Shown here: piece after piece, positions 1-7,208 of the stretch
Layout of the letters: each line of letters begins with the position of its first letter
How positions within the stretch are numbered: the first letter of the stretch is position 1
NCBI GenBank assembly: GCA_964355945.1
Contig: CAYHGE010000066.1
Location: forward strand, 1-20,960
Source of the DNA: CAIVAT01 sp964355945
Lineage (GTDB): Bacteria > Bacteroidota > Bacteroidia > Bacteroidales > FEN-979
Length of the DNA: 20,960 bases
Direction: 5' to 3'
Notes under the pieces: generated by a model
What the model was told of the DNA's origin: nothing
What the model saw: only the letters and a program-made list of their open reading frames with translations
The model's database searches: none
Program-made: the position numbers and the translations under genes

Positions 1-557
1 GCCAGGGCAATGACCGAGGTCTGGTGATTAAGTCCGAAGAGGTTGTTATGACTAAAAAACAGACCCATACTCAGGTAAGACCAATCAATATCGCGGATCC
101 ATTCGTTGAAATTCGGGGCATTGAGTTTGGGGATAGGAAACAGCCACCAGTAGTGCCGCTCCACCACGTCGATCAGCAGGGTGTATTCGTTGTCATTAAT
201 CTTTTGTAAAGAAAGGTCAACAGTGAGAAACAGCTTGGCATTGATCAGGTTTTCGCGGCTGTAATTCATCCTCAGTCGAAGTTCACTCGAATCGCCCGGG
301 TAAAAATTCCGCTCGTTGAAATTGACCTTATTTCCCTTCTGAAAAGTGGCAAGGCTATCACCAATTTTGAAATCCAGTTCACGCACAAGGATTTGTGGTT
401 TAGTCAGTTTATTGCCGGTGATTTCAACCCCGGTTATCCTGATGTACGGGGCATCCAACGTGTCCGGCACACGGATCGCGCCGTCTTTGTTCTGCGCCCG
501 CATCAGGAGAGGTAAACAAATCATCATAAAAGTCACTGCTGCCGTGAGGATTCTCAT
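1..557 (-). CDS. BamA-like outer-membrane protein with POTRA domain, N-terminal part (runs off the left edge)
   Basis: The reading frame is open from ATG 555-557 to the window edge, about 185 codons, with no stop. It begins with a Sec signal peptide (hydrophobic to about residue 20, then RAQN). A POTRA-like segment follows (residues about 40-120): ITGVEITGNKLTKPQ is the usual 'I.GN..T' entry into a POTRA domain, and YTLLIDVVERHYWWLFPIPK looks like its last strand leading into the barrel. The visible end resembles the start of the barrel in BamA/TamA or surface-antigen proteins. Such proteins sit in the outer membrane and insert or export other proteins. With only one POTRA visible before the barrel, this is probably a short accessory member and not the main BamA, which normally carries five. 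It lies 43 bases downstream of the sulfotransferase stop on the same strand. The substrate is unknown. Confidence 0.7.
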   Translation of the reverse strand, partial: MRILTAAVTFMMICLPLLMRAQNKDGAIRVPDTLDAPYIRITGVEITGNKLTKPQILVRELDFKIGDSLATFQKGNKVNFNERNFYPGDSSELRLRMNYSRENLINAKLFLTVDLSLQKINDNEYTLLIDVVERHYWWLFPIPKLNAPNFNEWIRDIDWSYLSMGLFFSHNNLFGLNHQTSVIAL

Positions 558-600
558 GCTATCGTTTTTACGTGCAAAAATAGTTTTTTATGCGACATTT

Positions 601-1785
601 TTATAAAACCATCTGTGGTTTTTCACCTGAAACAAACTGAAAGAATTTGTCAGGGTCCGGTGATGATGAAACTGCCTCACTATTCCCGCTATAGCCTAAT
701 TTCTGCATGATGTCTGAAGCAAACTGATCGACGAGGCCTATCGTTTCCAGTGTTGGTGGCATGGGGTTATGCTCCGGAGCAGGATTTTGATCGAGGTATT
801 GGTTGAATCTCCATGAAACTTTGCCAAAATCACCCAGTCCGAATTTTTCATAGATATGATTCAGATGCCTGGGAATATCTTTGGTAAAATCATCCATCTT
901 CAATTCGATCAGATCATTTTCAGGAATTATGTCACGGTTGCAAAAATATGTGTCAATAGACTTCTTATAAAGGTTAAACACGTTTTCGCGGGAAAAGTCA
1001 TGCGGAACATCCTGAAGTTGTACTCCTGGAAATACGGAGAGGATGAAATGGTACAGGGATTCGATGACTTTGTATGGGTGCCGGTGAATGAAGATGAACT
1101 TTGCGTCGGGGAACATCTCTTTGAGCAATCCTATCCTTGTAAGGTGGCACGGGTTTTTCCCGATATACCGGTTGCCGCCGGTATTGAAAACAGCTTTCGC
1201 GATCATGCCTCGATAGGCTTCCTTCCATTGGGATATTAAATGAGGTGAAAGACTTCCGGTAAATAATTCCCGGTCGATGATTCTGTCAAACTCGGCAGGG
1301 AACAGGAAGAATTTATAGATGGAAGAGGGCTGAATGTTCATCAGTCCGAAATCCTCCTCCTGCGGGAAATCCATATCCATGCTTACGTTGTCATAAGGTC
1401 TTTGGGCAGGAAGAAGGTGATTGATCAACGGTTTCAGCCACCACGACTGGGTAAGCAGCAGGTTCGGAAAAACAGTCTGGAATGTGGTGGTATAGGCTGC
1501 TTCAGGATCCTGGCAAAGGAGGTTGTGCAGCAAAGTGGTACCGCTGCGCCAGAAGCCGATGATGAACACAGGAGGGTTTGTTAACTGGTGCTCCCGGATG
1601 CGCTTTTGCCACAGGATTCGCTCAACCTGTGTAAATGGTTCCAGGACCCCGGCAGCAATTCGGGAAAGTATAAACTTCCTGTGGTACTTTTCCTCAACAG
1701 TATAAGTACCTTGCACGGAGGAGGAATTTTTGAGCGAACTTCCGGCAAGGGTAGTAACGGGAAATCTGAAATTGGTGCTACGCAT
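601..1785 (-). CDS. PAPS-dependent sulfotransferase family protein
   Basis: The 394-residue protein matches the sulfotransferase_3 type, which transfers a sulfo group from PAPS to a hydroxyl or amine. The 5'-phosphosulfate-binding loop is GFWRSGTTLLHNLL (residues about 77-90). A 3'-phosphate-binding segment follows at about 230-248 (FIFIHRHPYKVIESLYHF), and KNPCH (210-214) is typical of the family. There is no signal peptide or membrane segment, so it should be cytoplasmic. It starts at ATG 1783-1785, 88 bases after the SulP permease stop. The position downstream of a sulfatase and a SulP carrier suggests sulfate-group recycling, but the acceptor (lipid, glycan or small molecule) cannot be told. 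No PAPS-synthesis gene is in the window. The family call is firm; the substrate is unknown. Confidence 0.85.
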   Translation of the reverse strand: MRSTNFRFPVTTLAGSSLKNSSSVQGTYTVEEKYHRKFILSRIAAGVLEPFTQVERILWQKRIREHQLTNPPVFIIGFWRSGTTLLHNLLCQDPEAAYTTTFQTVFPNLLLTQSWWLKPLINHLLPAQRPYDNVSMDMDFPQEEDFGLMNIQPSSIYKFFLFPAEFDRIIDRELFTGSLSPHLISQWKEAYRGMIAKAVFNTGGNRYIGKNPCHLTRIGLLKEMFPDAKFIFIHRHPYKVIESLYHFILSVFPGVQLQDVPHDFSRENVFNLYKKSIDTYFCNRDIIPENDLIELKMDDFTKDIPRHLNHIYEKFGLGDFGKVSWRFNQYLDQNPAPEHNPMPPTLETIGLVDQFASDIMQKLGYSGNSEAVSSSPDPDKFFQFVSGEKPQMVL

Positions 1786-1873
1786 GTTATATTGTATACA
1801 TTGAAGGGTGATCGTTGACTGTTAAATAATTATTTTGATCATGCTGCGACCGGCCATGGATTCAAAACTGTCT

Positions 1874-3664
1874 TCATTCCTCTACCGGGGAATGAGGATT
1901 CGCATTGAGTGTTTGGCGAGCCAGATCGGGGTTAATGCTAAAAACCGCAGCATATTGTGTAAGATGAACTTTACCGGTCAGTTCTTTGATAAAATCGGAT
2001 CGTTTCAGGCGATCCATTACGGGCCCTTTTACTTCGGAAAGGTGGAAGGTGATCCCACCGTCCTTCAGCCGGAGGTTGATTGCTTCCAGGCTTTCGAGTG
2101 CCGAGATATCAATCGCATTCACAGCAGGACATTCCAGGATGACATGCTTTATCTCAGAGTTGGCTGCCACCGCCTCATTTAAATATTCTTCGACATAGCG
2201 GGCATTGGGAAAAAAGAGGCTTTCATCCACCCGTAACGATAGAATTGCCGGATCTGTTACAACTGTGTGTCGTTTCACATTCCGGAAATGTGCGGAACCG
2301 GGAATTTGTCCCACCATGGCAATATGAGGCCGTGATGTGCTGTAGAGGTGCAGCACGATGGAGAGGGCAACCCCGGCAATGAGCCCCGGTTCAATACCTT
2401 CTATCAAGGTAATGAGAATCGTAACTGCCATTGCTGCAAAATCGCCTTTGGAGAATGCCCATGCATGTTTGAGTGCCTTGAAGTTCACCAGCGAAAGCAC
2501 CGCGACGATGATGGTTGCGGCGAGGGTGGCATTCGGAAGAAAGAACAGCAGGGGAGTAAGAAACAACGTGGTAAGCGCGATGCCAACTGCTGTAAAGGCT
2601 CCGGCTGCCGGTGTTTCAGCGCCGGCATCGAAGTTTACCACTGAACGGGCAAATCCACCGGTAACCGGAAAACCACCTGAGATGGCAGCTCCCACATTGG
2701 CAGCGCCCAAAGCGATCAGTTCCTGGTCGGGATCGACACGTTGTCGTTTTTTTGCAGCCAGCGTGAGCGCAACTGAGATGGATTCCACATAACCCACAAT
2801 GGAGATCAGCATTGCAGGTACGAGGATCTTCATCCAGAGCGCCATATCCAGTGGCGGCATGGCAAGTTTTGGCAAGCCTCCGGGAACCTTACCGACAATC
2901 CTGACTCCTTTATCGGCGAGGCCCAGGCCTGCCACGATGAGAATTGTAGCCACGATGGCCACAACCGGGCCAACTTTGACCATAATGTCAGAAGCTTTTG
3001 CACTCAATCCCAGTCGGATCAAAAGCGGTTTCAGCCCGCTTCGGACCCAGAACAGAAAAAGCAGCGAACCGATGCCGATTGCTGTTGTGGCGAGATGGAT
3101 CGCGGGAATGCTGTGCCACAGCGAGATGACAATGTCCAGGAAACTCTCGCCTTCCGCATGAATCCCGAGAACGGGGGCCAGCTGGCCTGCGGCGATCTGA
3201 AGGCCCGAGGCTGTTATAAAACCTGCAATAACAGGGTGGCTGAGAAAGTTTGCCAGAAATCCCAGTTTCAGAAAACCCATGGCGAGCAGCAACAATCCTG
3301 AGACCATGGCGAGTGCAACAGCTGCCCCCAGGTACTCCGGGGTTCCCTGTGAGGCAAGTTGTCCCACAGCTGCCGCAGTCATGAGGCTGGCCACCGCCAC
3401 CGGGCCGACTGCCAGCGCGCGGGAGGAGCCGAAGATCGCGTAGAGCAACAGCGGCGCCATCGAAGCATAAAGACCAACTTCAGGCGGCAGCCCTGCAAGG
3501 ATGGCATATGCCAGCGACTGAGGGATCAGCATCATGGTCACGATCAGCGCCACGATCATGTCGTTCGCAAAGGTCTTGCCGGTGTATTTTGATCCCCAGT
3601 CGAGGATCGGGAAATATGACCGCAGTATTCCGGAAGTTTTCCCGATGAAAGATGTGTTGTCCAT
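1874..3664 (-). CDS. SulP/SLC26 family anion permease with C-terminal STAS domain
   Basis: The protein is 596 residues from ATG 3662-3664. The N-terminal two thirds is a polytopic membrane region beginning shortly after residue 30 with hydrophobic helices and the typical SulP stretch ALIVTMMLIPQSLAYAILAG. A cytoplasmic STAS domain covers about residues 466-575, with the NAIDIS loop near 516-521. SulP proteins move sulfate, bicarbonate or other anions across the inner membrane, often with sodium or protons. The frame stays open to a TTG at 3707-3709 that would overlap the sulfatase stop. I prefer the ATG because an AAAAAGG stretch lies just upstream and the 31-base gap to the sulfatase is ordinary. 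Its place directly after a sulfatase fits uptake of the released sulfate, but bicarbonate transport is also possible. Confidence 0.88.
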   Translation of the reverse strand: MDNTSFIGKTSGILRSYFPILDWGSKYTGKTFANDMIVALIVTMMLIPQSLAYAILAGLPPEVGLYASMAPLLLYAIFGSSRALAVGPVAVASLMTAAAVGQLASQGTPEYLGAAVALAMVSGLLLLAMGFLKLGFLANFLSHPVIAGFITASGLQIAAGQLAPVLGIHAEGESFLDIVISLWHSIPAIHLATTAIGIGSLLFLFWVRSGLKPLLIRLGLSAKASDIMVKVGPVVAIVATILIVAGLGLADKGVRIVGKVPGGLPKLAMPPLDMALWMKILVPAMLISIVGYVESISVALTLAAKKRQRVDPDQELIALGAANVGAAISGGFPVTGGFARSVVNFDAGAETPAAGAFTAVGIALTTLFLTPLLFFLPNATLAATIIVAVLSLVNFKALKHAWAFSKGDFAAMAVTILITLIEGIEPGLIAGVALSIVLHLYSTSRPHIAMVGQIPGSAHFRNVKRHTVVTDPAILSLRVDESLFFPNARYVEEYLNEAVAANSEIKHVILECPAVNAIDISALESLEAINLRLKDGGITFHLSEVKGPVMDRLKRSDFIKELTGKVHLTQYAAVFSINPDLARQTLNANPHSPVEE

Positions 3665-3695
3665 GTAGGCCTTTTTCGTAAAATTCTGCAGACTG

Positions 3696-6053
3696 TTATT
3701 TTCGTTCAATCGTCACGTAATCAATTTTCCCTGTGAATTTTGAAGATTTCCCGTAATCGGCTACATGTGTACCGTCGTCAACGCCAACATCGGCCAGGTC
3801 ATCAACCGAGAATATGCCAGGCTGGGTTTTTTCAATCCTCTTTTCAGCAACTTTTTTATCATTCACCGATATTGTACCAATGCCTCCTTTACCCATTCCT
3901 CCGCCATCGTACTTAAAGTCGTAAGCCAGTTTGTAATTTCCCGGCTTCAACGGCTGGTCGGCCATAATCTGGGTTGACTCCATTCCAAGGTAGTTGTAGC
4001 TGAATGCAGGTTTGTTGTTTTTCAGATAGAAAGAGAGACCTCCAAACCGGCCGCCCTGGCATACGATTACGCCGTTTCCATTGGCGTCTATGGTAACTTC
4101 AGCTGTTATCGTATAAGATTTGCTTCTAAGGTCGATAAAAATATCAACTCCCATTCCCTTCATGCCCTCTCCATAAGTGACGGTGTTCCTGTTGCCCATG
4201 ACGGTCGGCCTGCCCATCAGTTCGGCATTGGTTCTTTCAAGAAGACGGTCATCAAGCGGCAGTGCATGGTATTTCTCAGCCTGTTTCATAAACACATCCT
4301 GCATGGCTTTCAGCTTGTCAGGATTTTTTGCTGACACATCATTGGCCAGGCTGAAATCGTCGCTGGTATTGTATAATTCCCATTTATCTTCCTGCAGTGT
4401 GTTGTCAGGCTTCAGTTTCCAGGGCGGTCTGTGGAGGGTACGGGCAAACCAGCCATCCTGGTAAACGCCCCGGTTACCGAACATTTCGAAGTATTGTACT
4501 TTATGCTGCTCTGCTGCAACGGCATTGTTAAATGTATAGGCCAGGCTGGTGCCCTCAATCGGATCCTGTTCAATACCGTTGACCATTTTTGGCGCAGGTA
4601 TTTTCGTTATCTCATAAACGGTAGGGGCAATATCAATTACATGGCCAAACTGCGAACGCACTTCACCTTTCGCTTTGATACCTGCAGGCCACTGAACGAT
4701 CATGCCGTTGCGTGTACCACCAAAATCGGAAGCTACCTGTTTGGTATAGGAGAAAGGAGCATCAAGTGCCACAGCCCATCCGGCTGCAAAGTGTGGATAG
4801 GTGCTGGGGCTACCCCAGTCAGCATAATGTTTTAACATATCCGGGACGGTTTCGGGTACCCCGCTGAAATAGGTCATTTCACTGTACATGCCATTCATCT
4901 GTCCTTCGGCGCTTGCCCCATTATCGCCGGCAATGAAGATAACAACGGTATTGTCCATGACCCCTAAATCTTTTAACGTTGAGATGAGTCTCCCGACTTC
5001 GTAATCGGTTTGCTCGGCAAATCCTGCATACACCTCCATCTGGCGCGTGAACAGTTTCTTTTCATCGGCCGAAAGGTTATCCCAGTCCTTGATCCCGGCA
5101 GGTTTTGGTGCCAGTTTGGTGCCTGGTGGCACAATGCCCATTTTTACCTGGCGCTCCAAAGTCATTTCACGCAGTTTATCCCATCCCTGGTCAAATTTCC
5201 CTTTGTATTTTTCTGCCCATGCCTTTGGTACATGGTGCGGTGCATGGGTTGCTCCCGGCGCATAATACATAAAGAAAGGCTTATCTGGCGACAATGCCTG
5301 CTGGAAACGAACCCACGAAATAGCCTGGTTGGTCATATCGGTGGTAAAGTGATAATCAGGATTCTCAGGCGTTTCTACCAGCGTACTCCCGTCATAAATC
5401 AACGGAGACCACTGATTGGTTTCACCACCGATAAATCCATAGAATTTTTCAAAGCCGGAATGTGTTGGCCAGCGATCCATGGGCCCTGAGTTTGAAATTT
5501 CCCAGGGAGGAGTTTCATGATATTTACCGAAAGCAGCAGTATTGTATCCGTTCTGGCGAAGCACCTCAGCCATGGGAGTGATGGTTTGAGGCCTTACTGA
5601 AGTATACCCGGGGAAGGTAGTCGCAGCCTCACCAATGCAACCCATGTTGTTGCTGTGATGGTTATACCCGGTTAGTAACGCCACCCGGGTAGGGGAGCAA
5701 AGTGAAGTGGTATGAAAACGGTTGTATCTTAATCCGTTATCAGCAAGCTTGTCCATGGTTGGCGTGGTAATTGGACCGCCAAACGCTTCGGAAACCCCAA
5801 ACCCCATGTCGTCAATTAAAACAACAACCACGTTGGGTGCACCTTTTGGGGCGGTCACATGGAAGCGTTCTGGTGCTTTTGCGCTGCGAACGTCAAGTTC
5901 GGTGTAGGTTGGCCGCTTTGGCTCTTTGATAGGGAGCACGGTCCGGTCGAACTGATCACCTTCCTTCCTTATTGCAGCGTCCTCATTTTGAGCCTTGCTG
6001 TTGCCGGAACAAAGAAAAGTGATGAACAATAAAATAGTCGATATTTTTTTCAT
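3696..6053 (-). CDS. Exported arylsulfatase (type I, formylglycine-dependent)
   Basis: This 785-residue protein hydrolyses sulfate esters. The Cys-type modification motif is CSPTR (residues 119-123) followed by VALLTGYNHH; Cys119 should become formylglycine. Metal and active-site elements are visible: VVLIDDMGFG with Asp81-Asp82, FGKYHETP with Lys177 and His179, ATHAPHH with His270, and IAGDNGA with Asp377-Asn378. The N-terminus is a Sec signal peptide ending near SKAQ (residues 19-22), so it acts in the periplasm or outside. The C-terminal 150 residues form a beta-rich extension, as in the larger arylsulfatases of the PehA/AtsA-like group. It starts at ATG 6051-6053 and precedes the SulP gene by 31 bases. 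No maturation enzyme (FGE or anSME) is in the window. The substrate, aryl or carbohydrate sulfate, is not readable. Confidence 0.92.
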   Translation of the reverse strand: MKKISTILLFITFLCSGNSKAQNEDAAIRKEGDQFDRTVLPIKEPKRPTYTELDVRSAKAPERFHVTAPKGAPNVVVVLIDDMGFGVSEAFGGPITTPTMDKLADNGLRYNRFHTTSLCSPTRVALLTGYNHHSNNMGCIGEAATTFPGYTSVRPQTITPMAEVLRQNGYNTAAFGKYHETPPWEISNSGPMDRWPTHSGFEKFYGFIGGETNQWSPLIYDGSTLVETPENPDYHFTTDMTNQAISWVRFQQALSPDKPFFMYYAPGATHAPHHVPKAWAEKYKGKFDQGWDKLREMTLERQVKMGIVPPGTKLAPKPAGIKDWDNLSADEKKLFTRQMEVYAGFAEQTDYEVGRLISTLKDLGVMDNTVVIFIAGDNGASAEGQMNGMYSEMTYFSGVPETVPDMLKHYADWGSPSTYPHFAAGWAVALDAPFSYTKQVASDFGGTRNGMIVQWPAGIKAKGEVRSQFGHVIDIAPTVYEITKIPAPKMVNGIEQDPIEGTSLAYTFNNAVAAEQHKVQYFEMFGNRGVYQDGWFARTLHRPPWKLKPDNTLQEDKWELYNTSDDFSLANDVSAKNPDKLKAMQDVFMKQAEKYHALPLDDRLLERTNAELMGRPTVMGNRNTVTYGEGMKGMGVDIFIDLRSKSYTITAEVTIDANGNGVIVCQGGRFGGLSFYLKNNKPAFSYNYLGMESTQIMADQPLKPGNYKLAYDFKYDGGGMGKGGIGTISVNDKKVAEKRIEKTQPGIFSVDDLADVGVDDGTHVADYGKSSKFTGKIDYVTIERK

Positions 6054-6090
6054 AGATTTTGTATTTTTAAATTTTCACCCAATTTATAAA

Positions 6091-6098
6091 CAAAATTA
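6091..6098 (-). promoter_or_regulatory. Possible Bacteroidota -7 box upstream of the arylsulfatase
   Basis: On the minus strand this reads TAATTTTG, fitting the Bacteroidota TAnnTTTG -7 consensus, 37 bases before the sulfatase ATG in the 136-base gap after the BASS transporter. I do not see a convincing -33 TTG/TTTG at the usual spacing, so it may be a chance match in an AT-rich leader. Confidence 0.25.
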
Positions 6099-6189
6099 TT
6101 ACATTCTCATACTTACTCCTTTTTTTTTTGCGCCCTCTTACTTCACCAAACATATCATATTGAATGGCTGTCAGGCGGGTTGATCCATA

Positions 6190-7047
6190 TTATGTGGTCG
6201 CCTTTCTTCCCATGATGGGGGCAATAATGTAACTGAGGATTATAGACCACAGCGTCCAGATGACAACCATCGCCACCATATTTGGTTGTACATTCGCAAT
6301 TGTTAGCACGCCAATCAGGACAGCTGCTATATTCCGTGTGCCCATTCCCAGTGACAATACAACTTTTTCACTCCGGTTAAGTCCGAATCCGGAATAAAAG
6401 GAGATCACAGCCATCACCACCATAAAAATGGTCAGGGAAAGCATGGCCATGCTGCCGGCAGTAGCCCACATCTGTTTATAATAGAGCATGATACAAAATA
6501 TGGTTGTCAATAAGGTGGTCAGACCAGCCAGTTTCTTTACAGGCTTGAATATCTTATCGGCCACTTTACTGGCATATGTGTTAATACCAGCGCCAATAAG
6601 CAAAGGTATCAGCACGGTCATCAGGAGCGGCTTCAGGAGCGACATCACACTCAATTCAATCCCCTTGACCAGCATTGGTGCAATCAATGGCATTAACAGG
6701 GATGTGCCGATGGCCGCTACCGGTATGAAAGCGCCTGCGAAGACAACGTCTCCATGGGCTTTTGGGAGTAACGGCGGGAGAAATGGCGCACATGGAGCAA
6801 GGCTTCCAATTAACAATACAATGATATATGCATTATCCAGGGGAAGTAACATAGATATCAGATAAGCAACCGCCGGGCCGATCACCCAGCCCAGCCCGAT
6901 CGTCAGACCCAGGAACTTCGGATTTCTAACTATCTTGAACATCTTGCCAAGGTTAACCTGTAGCCCCATGCTAAAAAGGTTCGAAATAGTGAAAACCATC
7001 ACCAGTGGATTAAACATTGTCTGACAAAATTGAATGATTGTGTCCAT
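6190..7047 (-). CDS. Bile acid:sodium symporter (BASS) family transporter, copy 1
   Basis: The 285-residue protein is almost entirely hydrophobic, with about nine or ten membrane helices. The SNLFSMGLQVNL start, IGPAVAYLISMLLPLDNA, GSLAPCAPFLPP and the crossing-helix motif LSLGMGTRN are typical of BASS proteins, which carry organic anions with sodium. It has the same length as the second BASS gene at 19747-20604 and shares motifs along its whole length (SMGL, GP, LPL.NA, SLAP, KKLA.LTTLL, RN), so the two are distant paralogues. It starts at ATG 7045-7047, 161 bases after the CoADR-rhodanese gene and 136 bases before the sulfatase. The substrate is unknown; the sulfur-gene setting makes an organosulfur anion a reasonable guess only. 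Confidence 0.82.
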   Translation of the reverse strand: MDTIIQFCQTMFNPLVMVFTISNLFSMGLQVNLGKMFKIVRNPKFLGLTIGLGWVIGPAVAYLISMLLPLDNAYIIVLLIGSLAPCAPFLPPLLPKAHGDVVFAGAFIPVAAIGTSLLMPLIAPMLVKGIELSVMSLLKPLLMTVLIPLLIGAGINTYASKVADKIFKPVKKLAGLTTLLTTIFCIMLYYKQMWATAGSMAMLSLTIFMVVMAVISFYSGFGLNRSEKVVLSLGMGTRNIAAVLIGVLTIANVQPNMVAMVVIWTLWSIILSYIIAPIMGRKATT

Positions 7048-7164
7048 AGTCTTTTCCGTTTGAGATTTAGATGTGTTGAAAGAAAGTGTTGATAAAATTT
7101 CCCGGCGCCATATATCTGCTGTATGTTTTCTCCGTCAGGAGGCAGTAATTGACCTCACCCCCCG

Positions 7165-7190
7165 TCCCCCTCTCCTGAAGGAGAGGGGGA
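7165..7190. repeat. Perfect GC-rich hairpin within an interspersed-type repeat
   Basis: Two 12-base arms (TCCCCCTCTCCT at 7165-7176 and its exact reverse complement at 7179-7190) are separated by a 2-base loop. It lies in the 161-base gap between the CoADR-rhodanese stop (7209) and the BASS start (7047). The flanking CTCACCCCCCG resembles short dispersed palindromic repeats seen in many Bacteroidota and cyanobacterial genomes. It lies 18 bases past the stop codon and could attenuate or end transcription, or protect the mRNA 3' end. No T-run follows on the minus strand, so it is not a classic intrinsic terminator. Confidence 0.7.
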
Positions 7191-7208
7191 GGAGGTGGCG
7201 CGTTTACT

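Noticed and set aside
3665..3709. TTG start for the SulP permease 45 bases upstream of the chosen ATG
   Set aside because: It would overlap the sulfatase stop by 14 bases and adds a polar tail, whereas the ATG at 3662-3664 has AAAAAGG upstream. Not impossible.
6119..6129. T-run as an intrinsic terminator
   Set aside because: The T-run is on the plus strand, where there is no gene; on the transcribed minus strand it is an A-run in the sulfatase leader and has no preceding hairpin.
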